Shown: positions 50,753 to 63,833, counted from the stretch's first letter. The stretch: DNA of 64,000 nucleotides from AC-32 sp963766375 (GCA_963766375.1 CAVXZG010000019.1:1-64000), one strand, 5' to 3'. The notes: a model not told the origin generated them from the sequence alone. Numbers and translations are program-made.

Positions 50753-53700
50753 CTAGGACGCTTCGGGCGAGCCGGCTAGTGCGGTTTCTGTCCGCGCGCT
50801 CGCCAGCCGGTCGAGCCAGGGAGTAGCCTCGAGCCGTTCGAGGTGGTTCCTTGCCTCGCCCAGGATCGGCCCGGCCTCCGCGGGGTCGCCGCTCGTCACG
50901 AGTGCCTCGCCTTGCTCGAGCAACGACACCCCTAGCCAGAACGGGACCGGAAGCTCCCGCAGGATCCCGGACGCGGTTTTGAACAGGCGCGCGGCGGCCG
51001 CGCCGTCGCCGCGACGAGCTGCGAGGCGTCCCTCGAAGCGCGCGAGCTGGGCATCGAGGAAGCTCGTTCGGCGCGCTGGGCTGACGCTCTTCCAGTCGGC
51101 CAGCAGCCGCTCGACCCGCGCGAGATCGTCGAGAGCGAAGGCAGCCTCGGCGATCTCGACGAGCGCGAGCTTGGCGAAGAGATGTCTCGGGCCAACGTGC
51201 TCGGCCACGACGGCCGCATCTTCGGCCGCGGCGAGAGCCTCGTCGGCGTGGCCTTCGGCGCGAAGAACCGTAGCCCGGCCGAGGCCGTAGGCTGCCCGTT
51301 CCTGGATTTCGGCGGAAGGCTCGGCGGGGACCGAGGCAAGGGCGGCACGCGCGTCGTCGAGGCGCCCGCGCTGAATCGCGATCTGCGGCAGCACCCAGAC
51401 CATCTCGCGGGCCGTGCCCGCGCGGAAGCTCCCGTCTTCGCTCACTTCGCGGGAGATCTCGAGCGCGTCGTCCCAATCGCCGGTCCAGAAATGGTTGCCG
51501 ACGAAATGGCAGAGAAACAGCAGCTCCCATGCGCGGTTGCCTCGCCGGCGCGCCAGCTCGATCCCCTCGACGTCGACCTGCGTCGCCTCGTCCCACCGGT
51601 CGCGCGCTCCCATCTGGTAGGCGAGGTTGAAGTAGCCGCGCATGGCCGAGCCGGAGAGATCGTTCTCCAACGCGATCTCGAGGGCGTGCTTGAGTGCTGC
51701 GAGCGCTTCCTCGAACCGGCCGCCGGAGTCCAGCAGCAGGCTCTTCGTGTTGAGGGCCTCCGTCAGGACGGCCGGCAGCCACAACGACTCCGCGATCTCC
51801 AGCGCCCGCTCGACGGCGGCCGCGGCAGCCTCCCTGTCGCCGACGAAGAACCGCAGGCGGCCGAGCTCGGCGGCGAGGGTCGCGAGATCCTCGTCCGGCT
51901 CGTCGCCGGCCAGGACGTCGAAGGACCGCTGCATCCGCTCCGCGGCTCGGTCGATGTGTCCGTCGTTCCAGAGCGAGACCCCATGCTTGGCCTGCACGCG
52001 CGCAGCTGCGTGGGAGCTGCCCTCCGCCTCGAAGAGCTCGATCGCGCGCTCGAAGAGCTCGATTGCCTCCGTGTGCTTGTTCGCCGCCTCCGCCATCTCA
52101 CCGGCCTCCTCGTAGAGGCGGGCTTCTTCCTCGCGCTCCTCGGCGAGCTCCGCCGCCTGCTCGAAGTACCGCCGTGCCTCGGCGCTCGCAGCGACGGACG
52201 CGGCCCTACGCCCGGCAAGTGTCAGCGCCTCGCGAGCCTTTGACCTGATCTCGCCTGCGTCGCCCGCATGGGGATCGGACTCGTAGGCGTCCAGGTAGTG
52301 CGCGGCGACGACCTCGACGAGCTCGGCCTGCTCCCCGGAGGTCGTGCGTTCGAGGAATCGCGCGGCCGCGAGGTGGCGGAGCTTCCGCTGCTTCTTCGAC
52401 AGCGTCTCGTGGGCAATTCGCTGCATCAGCGCCTGGACGAAGCCGTACTGTCCACGCTCCGGCGAGCGCGGATCGGTCTCGATCGAGAGGATGTCTTTTC
52501 GGACGAGCGACTCGAGCACGGACGAGAGCTCGTCGTCGCTGTCCCCTCCCAGCGCCGCGAGGCCCGCCTTGGTGAACATCTTGCCCGAGCACGGCAGCGT
52601 CCTCGAGCACCCGCCGCGCAGTCGGGGGAAGGTCGTCCAGGCGCGCTGCGATCAGCGCGTGGAGCGTTTCCGGAACGTCGAGCGACTCGATCGCTCCGGT
52701 GGGCGCGTACTGCGACCCCTCGCGAGCCACGAGCTCCCGGTCGAGCAGCATCCTGACCGTCTCGACCGCATAGAGGGGGACGCCTTCGGCACGGGCGAGG
52801 ATCTGCTGCCGCAGCTCCTCCGGTAGCCCGGGAACCAGACCGCGAAGGAGCTCGTCCATCGTCTCGGGCGGCAGCGGCTCCAGCACGAGCGAGGTGAAGT
52901 TGCGGACGGAGGTGCCCCACGTCGGCCGGCGGTCTCCTAGCTCGGGCCGCGCCAGCGTCGAGCACGAACAACGGGTGGTTTCGGGACCACTCGAGCAGAT
53001 ACTCGATGAAGTCGAGCAGCGCAGCGTCTGCCCACTGCAGGTCTTCGAAGACGAGCACTGTCGGTGCCTCCTCGGCGAGCCGCTCGAAGAACAAGCGCCA
53101 GGCCGAGAAGAGGTCCTCTCGGTCGGAGCTTCCCTCTTCTGAGAGCCCCAGGAGCTGTGCCAGCCTCGGCTCGAGCCACGCCCGCTCCTCGGGGTCGGGC
53201 AGATGCAGCTCGAGCGCCTGCTCGAGCTTCGCCCTCGCCGAGCTCGCCGGTTCCTGCTCTGCGATCCCGGCTCTCATCCGCACCATCTCGGCCAAGGCCC
53301 AGTACGCGACGCCTTCCCCGTAGGCGAGGCAGCGGCCGCGGTGCCAATGGAACTCGTCGACGAGCCCGTCGAGGTACTTCTCGAACTCCCAGGAAACCCG
53401 CGACTTCCCGATTCCGGCGATCCCGAGCACCGAGACGAGCCGCGCCTTGCGCTCATCCGCAACAGCGTGGAAGGAGTCCTTGATCAGGCGGAACTCGCCT
53501 TCGCGCCCGACGAACGGCGCCTCGAGGCCTCCCGAGCGACCCTCGCCCCGTCGCGCGGCAACGACCTGGGCGGCGCGCCAGAGCGCGACTGGCTCCGTCT
53601 TTCCACGTACCTCGTGCGAGCCCGCGTCCTCGTAGGCGATCGCGGCCTCGGTCGCGCGTCGCGTCACGTCGCCGACGAAGACCGATCCCGGGGAGGCGAG

Positions 53701-54297
53701 CGATTGAACGCGCGAGGCGGTGTTCACGAGATCGCCGGCCACGAGACCCTGGCCTTCTGCGCCCACGGTGACCGCCGCTTCGCCGGTGATGATTCCCGCG
53801 CGCGCCTTCAGTCCGGCAGGGCCGGCCTCGCCTTGCAGCGAGGCGACCGCCTCGACCAGCTCGAGGGCGGCGCGAACGGCGCGCTCGGCGTCGTCTTCTC
53901 GTGCGACCGGTGCGCCCCAGAGGGCCATCACCGCGTCGCCGATGAACTTCTCGATCGTGCCTCCGTAGCGGTCGATCACCTGACGCGCGCTGTCGAAGTA
54001 GCGCGACAGCAGCTCGCGCGTCTCCTCGGGATCGCGGTGCTCGGAGTACGTGGTGAAGCCGACGAGGTCGGCGAAGAGGACGGAGACGAGGCGCCGCTCA
54101 GAGACGGGCGCCCCGGAGTCGGGTCGCGCCACGGCCGGAGCTCCCGTCTCGAGCGGGCTACCGCAGTCGCCGCAGAAGAGATCGCTCGGGTCGTTCGAGC
54201 TCCCGCAGACCGGGCACCCGCGCGCAAGTTGCGCTCCGCACTGCGCGCAGAAGCGGCGCCCAGGCTTGTTGTCGGCTCCACAGTCGGGGCAACTCAC
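50753..54297 (-). CDS. zinc-ribbon / class III adenylate cyclase / AAA-ATPase / TPR protein 1 (two frame breaks)
   Basis: This single gene of about 1180 codons is broken near 52940 and 52590. Order: two zinc ribbons (CPDCGADNKPGRRFCAQCGA and CPVCGSSNDPSDLFCGDCG); class III cyclase with VLFADLVGFT, KFIGDAVMALWG and GDLVNTASR; AAA/STAND ATPase with Walker A GIAGIGKSRV; and helical TPR repeats to the end. Metal Asp residues, the Lys in EKFIGD and the Asp in GDLVN, the pair expected for ATP, and the Asn-Arg transition-state pair are present. It should make cAMP in the cytosol. The minus-strand ATG is at 54297. It faces the second cyclase in divergent orientation. Confidence 0.85.
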
Positions 54298-54350
54298 GAT
54301 CTTCGCGGAGCGTAGCCCCGGCGCTCCCGTTTAGACAAGCGGGCGTTGCT

Positions 54351-54452
54351 CAACGACTCCTCGACGACCGCTTCGCCGGCGGCGCGCACGCCGGAGTGGC
54401 CGGTGACGGCCGCGAGGAAATCGCCGCGCTCGAGCGCGCAGAGCTGTGACGG
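54351..54452 (-). pseudogene. remnant of a cyclic-nucleotide-binding domain C-terminus
   Basis: The minus strand encodes PSQLCALERGDFLAAVTGHS and GVRAAGEAVVEESL. This matches the last 34 residues before the end of the MFS-CNB protein (ALEREDFLAAVTGHS, then AVHAAGEAVVEERL, coded at 46225-46326). By direct comparison about four in five bases agree over 102 bp. The stop is different and the rest of the domain is absent. It is a decayed duplicate lying between the two cyclase genes. Confidence 0.75.
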
Positions 54453-54467
54453 GCCAGAGGGGCTGGA

Positions 54468-57400
54468 ATGCTTAGACTCGCTGGGGTGGCCTCCTGCCCC
54501 GCTTGCGGCAAGGAACTCCCCGGCGAGTTTCCTTTCTGTCCCTTTTGCGGCGCCGCATTGGCCGCAGCTCCGTCGCGCGAGCAGCGCAAGGTCGTCACGG
54601 TGCTCTTCTGCGATGTGACGGGTTCGACGGAGCTCGGAGAGAAGCTCGACCCGGAGGCGCTCAGGGCGCTGCTCGCCCGGTACTTCGAGCGTATGAAGGC
54701 GATCGTGGAGCGGCACGGCGGCTCGGTGGAGAAGTTCATCGGCGACGCCGTCATGGCCGTCTTCGGTGTCCCGGTCGTCCACGAGGACGATGCGCTCAGG
54801 GCTGTGCGCGCCGCCGTGGAGATGCGCGACGCGCTCCCCGAGCTCGGCGTCCCTGGCCGCATCGGCGTCACGACCGGCGAGGTCGTCACGGGCACCGAGG
54901 AGCGTCTTGCGACCGGGGACGCGGTCAACGTGGCGGCGCGGCTGGAGCAGGCAGCCCAGCCCGGCGAGATCCTGATCGGGGAGGAGACCCTGCGGCTGAC
55001 CCGCGACGCGGTCGAGGTGGAGGCTGTCGCGCCGCTCTCGCTCAAGGGCAAGTCCGAGCCGGTGGCCGCCTACCGCCTGGTCGCGGTGCATGGGGAGGAA
55101 GGCTTTGCCCGGCAGGCGGATACGCCGATGGTGGGGCGCGAGACGGAGCTTCGCCGCCTTCGCGATGCCTACAACCAGGCGCTAGGCGACGGTTCCTGCC
55201 AGCTGTTCACGATCCTCGGGCCCGCCGGGGTCGGCAAGTCCCGCCTGGCGGCCGAGTTCCTCGGCTCGCTCGACGCACTCGTCGTCCGCGGGCGCTGCCT
55301 GCCCTACGGCGAGGGCATCACCTACTGGCCGGTCGTGGAGATCGTCAAGCAGCTCCCTGCAGTCGAGTCGGACGCAGCCGCGGCGCAGGCGATCCGTGCT
55401 CTTCTCGGCGACCAGGAGCTGGTCACCTCGAGCGAAGAGATCGCCTGGGCCTTCCGCAAGCTGCTCGAGGCGGTTGCCTCCGAGCGGCCGCTCGTCTGCG
55501 TCTTCGACGACGTGCACTGGGGGGAGGAGACCTTCCTCGACCTGGTCGAGCACGTTGCCGACCTCTCCCGTGACGCGCCGATCCTGCTGCTCTGCATGGC
55601 CAGGCCGGAGCTGCTCGACCGGCGCGCGGGCTGGGCGGGCGGCAAGGTGAACGCAACCAGCGTGCTGCTGGAGCCGCTTGGCCCCGACGAGGCGGACCTG
55701 ATGATCGCGAGCCTGGCCCACCTCGACGACGGCCTGCGCGAACGGATCCGCGAGGCGGCGGAGGGCAACCCGCTGTTCGTGGAGGAGATGGTCGCGCTCG
55801 TCAAGGAGTCGGGCGACGGCGAACGTGACGGTTCCACCGACGATCCAGGCGCTGCTGGCCGCGCGCCTCGACCAGCTCGACCCCTCCGAGCGCGGCGTGC
55901 TCGAGCGTGGCTCCGTCGAAGGCCGCGTCTTCCACCGCGGGGCGGTTCAGGCTCTTGCCCCGGAGGAGCTGCAAACGGTGGCCCGTCTGACCTCGCTCGT
56001 GCGCAAGGAGCTCGTGCGGCCGGACAAGGCGCAATTCGCGGGCGAGGACGCGTTCCGCTTTCGGCACCTGCTGATCCGTGACGCGGCCTACGACGCGCTG
56101 CCGAAGGCGACGCGGGCCGAGCTGCACGAGCGCTTCGCCGCCTGGCTCGCAGGGCATGGCGGCGATCTGATCGAGCTGGACGAGATCCTCGGCTATCACC
56201 TCGAGCAGGCCCACGGGTACCTCGTGCAGCTCGGGACGGCAAATGAGCGAGGCCAGGAGCTCGCAGACGCAAGCGGCAGAGCACCTTGCCGATTCGGGTC
56301 GACGAGCCTTCGTGCGTGGTGACATGCGTGCGGCTTCCCGCCTGCTCGAGCGCGCGGCAGCTCTGCCGTCCGCCGAGGATCGACAGCGGCTGCGGCTGCT
56401 GCCGTTTCTCGGGCGAGCGCTGGTCGAGGCAGGCGAATGGGAGCGTGCGCACGCTGTGTTGTCGGAGGCGGTCGAGGCCGCCAAGGCTGCCGGCGAGCAG
56501 GGGGTGGCCGCCGATGCCGCCGTCGCGCTCACCTACGTCCGGTTGCACATCGATCCGGAGACCAGCCATGCGAAGGTGCGAGCGGAGCTCGAACCAGCGA
56601 TCGGCGTCTTCGAGCAGCTCGACGACCGAGCCGGCCTCGGCCGTGCCCTGAGCATCGCGGGCATGCTCCGGCTCTGGCGAGGCGAGGCGGCGGGCGCGAT
56701 CGAGGAGCTCGAGCGAGCCGCACAGTTTGCGCGCGAGGCCGGTGACCGACCGGCAAGAGATCCAGACTCTTCATTTCGTGCTCGATTGCGCTGCTCGTCG
56801 GCTCGATGACCGGTCTCGTCTGCGCTCGAGAAGCTCGAGGAGATCACCCGTCGAGCAGAAGGAGCCTCCATGCTGGAATCGTCGATCCTGCGGACACGCG
56901 CCCACCTCGAAGCGATGCGAGGGAGCTTCGACACGGCTCGACGCCTGCTCGTCAAAGCGAAGGCGCTCACCGACGAGCTCGGTGTCGAAAGCACAGCGTC
57001 GACCTCGGCCGGTGAAATCGAGCTGCTCGCCGGCGACCTTCCAGCCGCGGAGCATGCGCTTCGAGCCGTCTGCGAGACGCTCGAGCGGAGGAGGAGACTG
57101 GGGCCACCTCGCAAGCGTGGCGCCACTCCTTGCCGATGCGCTGCACGCACAGGGGCGGGGAAGCGAAGCGGCGCCGTTGATCGAGCTTGCCGCCGGCTGG
57201 ACGCTGGACGATGACATCGAGGCGCAGATGGGCCTGCTGCGCGTCCGCGCAAACCTCCTGGCACTCCAGGGTGACCTCGAGGAGGCGGAACGTCTCGCCC
57301 GTGAGGGACTCGAGCTTGCTGCTCAAACCGACTACCTCAATCGACCATGCGAAGGCGCTCGCCGATCTCGCCGAGGTGCTCGAGCTCGCCGGTCGTCGCG

Positions 57401-57491
57401 AAGAGGCAGCGGCCGCGCTGGAGCAGGCGCTCGAGCTCTACGAGCGCAAAGGCAACCTCGTCATGGCCGAGCGGACGCGGGAGCGACTGGC

Positions 57492-57495
<4 letters not shown>
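54468..57495 (+). CDS. zinc-ribbon / class III adenylate cyclase / AAA-ATPase / TPR protein 2 (several frame breaks)
   Basis: One gene of about 1000 codons, same plan as protein 1: a single zinc ribbon (CPACGKELPGEFPFCPFCGA), cyclase (VLFCDVTGSTEL; EKFIGDAVMAVFG; GDAVNVAARLEQAA), AAA with GPAGVGKSRLAAEF and VCVFDDVHWGEETFLDL, winged-helix part (LRDAAY-like IRDAAYDALPKATRAELHER), and TPR helices ending EERTRERLA at TAG 57493-57495. Breaks lie near 55815, 56270, 56755, 57090 and 57340. Metal Asp, ATP-type Lys/Asp and Asn-Arg residues are present. The start is ATG 54468 or GTG 54486. It is divergent from protein 1 and convergent with typA. Confidence 0.82.
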
Positions 57496-59351
<1,856 letters not shown>

Positions 59352-59358
<7 letters not shown>

Positions 59359-59762
59359 GAAACCAGCGTAGCGGCGCCCTTGCGCTCGTCGCCGTAGTCG
59401 CCCTGCTGGCCTCAGGGTGCGGCGGCAGCGGCAGTTTGAGCGCCAAAGCGCTTACCCAGAAATCCACGTCGCTGGAGTCCCTGGCCGCCGAGGGCGCGCT
59501 CCTCGCCCGGCACGCAGGCGCCGGCAAGACGACCCGCATCTTCACGCGCGTGCACTCGGGGTACCTCCACGAAGCGGCCTCGAAGGAGGCCTCGTCGCTG
59601 CGGGCGGCCACCACCGAGCCGGCCCTCGAGCCCAAGCTTCGGCACGTCACCTCCCTCGCCGGGAAGGTCAGCGCCGACCTGAAGCGAGTCGGGCACGCCT
59701 CGAAAGCCGAGCAGCCCCGGCTCGCGCGCGAGCTCGAGGCGGCTGCCGAGGAGCTCAAGTGA
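59352..59762 (+). CDS. small helical lipoprotein
   Basis: This 136-residue protein has a signal peptide and lipobox (LALVAVVALLASGCGG), so it would be lipid-anchored outside the membrane at the Cys. The mature part is helical with Lys, Arg and Ala (LTQKSTSLESLAAEGALLAR; HSGYLHEAASKEASSLRAAT; LRHVTSLAGKVSADLKRVGH). The family is not recognised. ATG 59352 is chosen; the gene is followed two bases later by the Nramp gene, suggesting one operon. Confidence 0.7.
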
Positions 59763-59764
59763 GC

Positions 59765-60994
59765 ATGAAGAACGTTCTCGCGGTCGCGCTCGGGATCCTC
59801 TCGGCGATCGGCGGCTTCGTCGACATCGGCGACCTCGTCTTCAACACGCAGGCGGGCGCGACCTTCGGCTACCAGCTCCTGTGGGTGGTCGTGATCGGCG
59901 TCGCCGGGATCGTCGTCTACTCGGAGATGTGCGGGCGGGTGGCCGCGGTTGCCAAGCGCCCGGTCTTCGACCTCGTCCGCGAGCGCACCGGCTTCAGCGC
60001 GGGACTCGCGACCCTCGTTGCCTCGCAGGTGGTCAACCTGATGACCTGCGCGGCCGAGGTGGGCGGCGTGGCGATCTGCCTCCAGCTCCTCTCGGGCTTG
60101 CCGTACCGACTGCTGATCCCGCTGGCCGTGGTGGGATTGGCCGTCGCCTCTTGGGCGCTCCCGTTCGAGTGGATCGAGCGGGTCTTCGGCTACCTCGGCC
60201 TCTGCCTGCTCGTCTTCGCGGTCGCCGCGATCAAGCTGCACCCGGACTGGGGGAGGGTCGCCCACGGTTTCGTCCCCGGCTCGCACGTCGGCGGCAGCCT
60301 CTCTGTGTACCTCTACTTCGTCGTCGGCTTGCTCGGGGCGGCGATGACGCCGTACGAGGTCTACTTCTACTCCTCGGGGGCGGTCGAGGACGGCTGGGGC
60401 CTGAAGGAGCTCGGCCTGAACAAGGTGACCGCGATGATCGGCTACGGCCTGGGCGGGTTCCTCTCGTTCGCGCTGATGATCGTCGCCGGGACGCTCTTCC
60501 TGCCGCTGGGCATCGACCCGCAGTTCCTGGGCACTCCGCCGCTAGCGGCCGAAGAGGCGTTCGGTCAGGTCGGCCTGCTGCTCGCGCTCGTCGGGATTCT
60601 CTTCGCGGTCGGCGGCGCGGCGATCGAGACGTGCTTCTCCGGCGCCTACAACACGGCGCAGTTCTTCGGCTGGCGCTGGGGCAAGAGGGAGCGGCCCGCC
60701 GCGGCTTCGCGCTTCACGCTGGCCTGGGTGATCATCTTCGCGCTCGCGTTCCTGGTCGTCATGACGGGGTACGACCCGGTCAAGCTGACGGAGTACTCGG
60801 TCATCTTCTCCGTGGTGGCGCTGCCACTGACCTACCTGCCGATCCTGCTGATCGCCAACGACCGCACCTACATGGGCTCGAAGGTGAACGGGAAGCTGGC
60901 GAACGTGCTCGGCGTCCTCTACTTCATCCTGATTCTCGCGATCGCCGTCGCGGCCATCCCGCTGATGCTGATCACGCACGGAGGGCAGGGATGA
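59765..60994 (+). CDS. Nramp-family divalent metal transporter homologue
   Basis: This 409-residue protein has eleven or so membrane segments in the Nramp/LeuT pattern. TM1 reads GGFVDIGDLVFNTQAGATFG, where DIGD replaces the usual DPGN; TM6 reads LLGAAMTPYEVYFYSSG, keeping the Met but with TPYEV in place of PHNLY. IETCFSGAYNTAQFFGW is a later family block. The metal specificity is thus uncertain; it may not be Mn/Fe. The end overlaps the first PRC-barrel gene by ATGA. Confidence 0.85.
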   Translation: MKNVLAVALGILSAIGGFVDIGDLVFNTQAGATFGYQLLWVVVIGVAGIVVYSEMCGRVAAVAKRPVFDLVRERTGFSAGLATLVASQVVNLMTCAAEVGGVAICLQLLSGLPYRLLIPLAVVGLAVASWALPFEWIERVFGYLGLCLLVFAVAAIKLHPDWGRVAHGFVPGSHVGGSLSVYLYFVVGLLGAAMTPYEVYFYSSGAVEDGWGLKELGLNKVTAMIGYGLGGFLSFALMIVAGTLFLPLGIDPQFLGTPPLAAEEAFGQVGLLLALVGILFAVGGAAIETCFSGAYNTAQFFGWRWGKRERPAAASRFTLAWVIIFALAFLVVMTGYDPVKLTEYSVIFSVVALPLTYLPILLIANDRTYMGSKVNGKLANVLGVLYFILILAIAVAAIPLMLITHGGQG

Positions 60995-61335
60995 GCAAGC
61001 CCGTCGAAGTCGACATCGCCCTCGGCATCCTCGACCACCAGCTCGTGGACTCCGACGGGGTGAACTGCGGCAAGGTCGACGACCTCGAGCTGACCGGGCT
61101 CGACACCGACTCGCCGGAGGTGGTCGAGATCCTGGTCGGAGGAAACGCGTGGCGCTCCCGCGGCCTGCTGGGACGGCTCTTGGCGCATTTCGCCGGCGAT
61201 GCCGTGCACGTGCCCTGGTCGGAGGTCGCGTCGGTCTCGGAGGTCGTGAAGCTGAAGCGGCCGGCTGCGGAGCTGCGCCTGAACCGCGGCGACCCGCGCT
61301 GGGCGCGGCTCGTCGGGAAGGTGCCGGGCTCCTGA
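60991..61335 (+). CDS. PRC-barrel-like protein 1, partner of the Nramp homologue
   Basis: This 114-residue protein shows VDIALGILDHQLVDSDGVNC, GKVDDLELTGLDTDSPEVVE, ILVGGNAWRSRG, DAVHVPWSEVASVSEVVKLK. The D-x-x-G-x-x-G-KVDDLEL and VPWSEV strands fit a PRC barrel. The start overlaps the Nramp stop by four bases, and its own TGA overlaps the next ATG by one base, so the three proteins are probably made in fixed ratio. Confidence 0.72.
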   Translation: MSKPVEVDIALGILDHQLVDSDGVNCGKVDDLELTGLDTDSPEVVEILVGGNAWRSRGLLGRLLAHFAGDAVHVPWSEVASVSEVVKLKRPAAELRLNRGDPRWARLVGKVPGS

Positions 61336-61598
61336 TGCGTCTCTCGGAGCTCCTGCGCCGGAAGGTCGTGAGCGAATCCGGTGTCTCGCACGGTCGGGTG
61401 CACGACATCCGCGGCGAGCTCGAGGGCGGCCGGCTGCGGGTGACCGGGCTCGCCTGCGGCAGCCTCGGCTTCCTCGAGCGCTACGGCGTCGGCACCGGCG
61501 GGACCGGTGGGGCGGGGCAGGCGAAGGTGCACGGCCACCCGGCGATCCCGTGGGAGCGGGTCGTCCGCGTGGGCGCGGAGATCGTCGTCCGCGATTGA
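61335..61598 (+). CDS. PRC-barrel-like protein 2, partner of the Nramp homologue
   Basis: This 87-residue protein contains MRLSELLRRKVVSESGVSHG, RVHDIRGELEGGRLRVTGLA, CGSLGFLERYGVGTGGTGGA and HPAIPWERVVRVGAEIVV. PRC-type strand pairs (G-V-H-I and IPWERVV) are visible. With its partner it could form a regulatory or adaptor module on the cytoplasmic side of the transporter. It ends just before a bidirectional terminator. Confidence 0.7.
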   Translation: MRLSELLRRKVVSESGVSHGRVHDIRGELEGGRLRVTGLACGSLGFLERYGVGTGGTGGAGQAKVHGHPAIPWERVVRVGAEIVVRD

Positions 61599-61599
61599 G

Positions 61600-61627
61600 C
61601 GAAGGGCGGCCCGGAGGCCGCCCTTCG
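61600..61627. terminator. bidirectional hairpin terminator
   Basis: CGAAGGGCGGCC, loop CGGA, GGCCGCCCTTCG: 12 perfect pairs in the 37-base gap between convergent genes. It is placed to stop transcription from both the Nramp operon and the membrane protein at 61636. Confidence 0.75.
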
Positions 61628-61635
61628 GCTGTCGG

Positions 61636-62271
61636 TCAGACCGGCGTCGACGCCGGCGCGCCTGCCGGAGTCCGCATGTACAGCCAGATGCTGACGATCA
61701 GGGTCCAGATGGGCGTTGCGAAGATGAACGCGGCCCAGCCGATCGGCCCGATCAGCAGCACGATCCCGATCAGGATGCTGAACCAGCCGAGCCATTTCGG
61801 CAACCCGGCGTAGCGCAACGCGAGGATCGCGCTCGCGAAGAAGAACACCGGCAGCGTGTACTCGGCTGCGACGAAGAACCCATCGGAGAAGTGATGCAGC
61901 ACCGAGGCTCCCGACGCGTCGATGTGCTCCTTGTTCAGGGCGCCGACCTCGTCGGCGACCGGGATCAGCATCGCGATCGTCGCGGCTGCGATGCCGCCGC
62001 CGTAGGCGAGGGCGGTCAGCCGGCCTGCGCCGCCCTCCGCGGCCAGGTAGCGGCTGCGCAGGCTGCCGAGGAACCAGATGAAGAGGAGGACGCCGATCGA
62101 CCACAGCAGCCCGGCCGCGAGGATGCCATCGCTGTGCTTGTTGTAGCTGGCGAGGATCTCGGGGCCTTCGCTGCCCTTGACCTTCGAAGAGATGAGAGCC
62201 ACGCCCGCTACCCAGAACGGAACCGCAAGCGCGCCCGACAAGATGGCCCAGCGTTCCCACTTATTACCCAT
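61636..62271 (-). CDS. six-helix membrane protein of unknown function (DUF4386-like)
   Basis: This 211-residue protein has six membrane segments (WAILSGALAVPFWVAGVALI; GILAAGLLWSIGVLLFIWFL; LTALAYGGGIAAATIAMLIP; FFVAAEYTLPVFFFASAILA; GWFSILIGIVLLIGPIGWAA; PIWTLIVSIWLYMRTP). The pattern is like DUF4386-type proteins. No function can be assigned. It is the only gene on its strand here and has its own promoter region at 62272-62358. Confidence 0.7.
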   Translation of the reverse strand: MGNKWERWAILSGALAVPFWVAGVALISSKVKGSEGPEILASYNKHSDGILAAGLLWSIGVLLFIWFLGSLRSRYLAAEGGAGRLTALAYGGGIAAATIAMLIPVADEVGALNKEHIDASGASVLHHFSDGFFVAAEYTLPVFFFASAILALRYAGLPKWLGWFSILIGIVLLIGPIGWAAFIFATPIWTLIVSIWLYMRTPAGAPASTPV

Positions 62272-62358
62272 AGAGGCTTAGCTCCTTTTTCGAGTTCGGC
62301 ACGGATTCGCCGCACACGTGTTTCACACGCGTCACGGATTTCCTGGCTAACTAGACAG

Positions 62359-62620
62359 ATGAGACCGGACGGGAAGCCGACGGTGCGCCAGGTCTACGCG
62401 CTCGCGGCCGCACTCTGCGAGCGCGCGGGCGAGGAGTTCCCGGAGACGCGGGACGCCGCCTCCGAGCTGATCGAGCGTCTGCGGACCGAGAACGGACATC
62501 CAGCGCCGCGGCTCGAGGACGCGCCGCCCCGCCCGCAGCGCAGGCGCCACCGCCGGCGGACGGCGCCAAGACGAACGCGACGCCAGCCAGGTCGCGGCCG
62601 AGCTCGCGCACGAGCTCTAG
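62359..62620 (+). CDS. small conserved helical protein (frame break near 62530)
   Basis: ATG 62359 gives MRPDGKPTVRQVYALAAALC, ERAGEEFPETRDAASELIER and GHPAPRLEDAPPR. After a frame change near 62530 it ends RQDERDASQVAAELAHEL at TAG 62618-62620, about 86 residues. The two-helix N-terminal part is conserved-looking in actinobacteria; the function is unknown. It ends one base before the convergent ROK gene. Confidence 0.55.
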
Positions 62621-62621
62621 C

Positions 62622-63777
62622 TCAGCGCGAGGCGGCGAGCGGCCCGCGCCTGGCGAAGACGTTCTCGAGCGCCGACTGTAGGCCGATCGCGAGCGCGCCG
62701 GTCAGGACGGCCGCCTCGCCGAGGGTCGAGACCTCGACACGAGGCGGGAACGGCAGCCACTCGGTGAGCAGGCCGCCGACGGGATCGAGTAGCAGGTCGC
62801 CGTTCGCGCCGATGCCGCCGCCGAGGACGACCAGCTCGACGTCGGCGACGGACGGCGACGGTCGCGACATGTAGGGCGATCCGCCGCGCGACCTCGGCAA
62901 CGACCGCCCGGGCGCGCTCGTCGCCCTCGCGGGCGGCTCCGAAGACGGCGCGCGCGTCGGCGCGGGCGCCGGCGAACTCGGCCGCCAGCTCCAGCACCTG
63001 CGGCCCGGAGGGGTCGACGTTCTCGTCCAGCCCGGTAAACACGAAGTCGATCTCGCCCGCCGCGCCGTTCCGCCCGCGGTGGAGCTCGCCGCCGAGGACG
63101 AGCCCGGCGCCCATGCCGGTGCCGACCGAGAGGAAGACGAAGTCGTCGACCCCGCGCGCCACGCCCTGCCACTGCTCGCCGAGCGCGGCGAGATTGGTGT
63201 CGTTCTCGAGGGTCACCGACAGCCCGAGGGCGCTGCGCAGCTCGTCGGCGAACGCTCGGCCCTCCAGGCCTGCGACGTTCTCGGCGAGCCGGAGCACGCC
63301 GGTGTTGGTCTCAACGACGCCGGGGACGCCGACGACGACGCCGTCCACGCGATCCGGGTCGAGCCCGGAAGCCGCGAGCAGCGAGGTGCGAAGGCGTTCG
63401 ATCGCCTCGACTGCACCGGCGACCTCGGCGACGCTCAGCTCGACGTCCTGCCGAGCCCGCACGTTGCCGGCCAGGTCGCAGACGGCCCCGCGGACGAAGC
63501 GCGCGCCGAGGTCGAGACCGAGCACGACTGCCGCCTCGGCGACCGGCTCGAAGTAGACGGCGCCGTAGCCGGGGCCGTCGGGCCGCTCGGCCGTCTCGCG
63601 CACGAGCTCGGCCTGAAGCAGGGACTGGAGCGCCAGCGAGACCGTCGGCTTGGAGATCCCCGAGCGCCGGGAGATCTCGGCCCGCGAAATCGGCGAGCCG
63701 GCACGGATCGTCTCCAGCACGGTCCGCTCGTTCAGGTCGCGGAGGAGCGGGGGCGTCGCACGGCGCGTAGCGCTCAT
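62622..63777 (-). CDS. ROK-family transcriptional regulator (frame break near 62860)
   Basis: This protein of about 385 residues has a winged helix N-domain (NERTVLETIRAGSPISRAEI; SGISKPTVSLALQSLLQAEL) and a sugar-kinase-like ROK domain (VLGLDLGARFVRGAVCDLAG; VVVGVPGVVETNTG; VTLENDTNLAALGEQWQGVA; FLSVGTGMGAGLVLGGELHR; LVVLGGGIGANGDLLLDPVG). ROK zinc-site Cys residues are not apparent. One indel near 62860 splits it. It is divergent from a GH4 gene, and NagC/XylR-type regulators commonly control neighbouring sugar genes. The start is ATG 63777. Confidence 0.88.
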
Positions 63778-63833
63778 CTCGTGAAGGACATTAACGCAGA
63801 CGCGCGCAGACTTCCTAGCGCTTGACACCAGAT

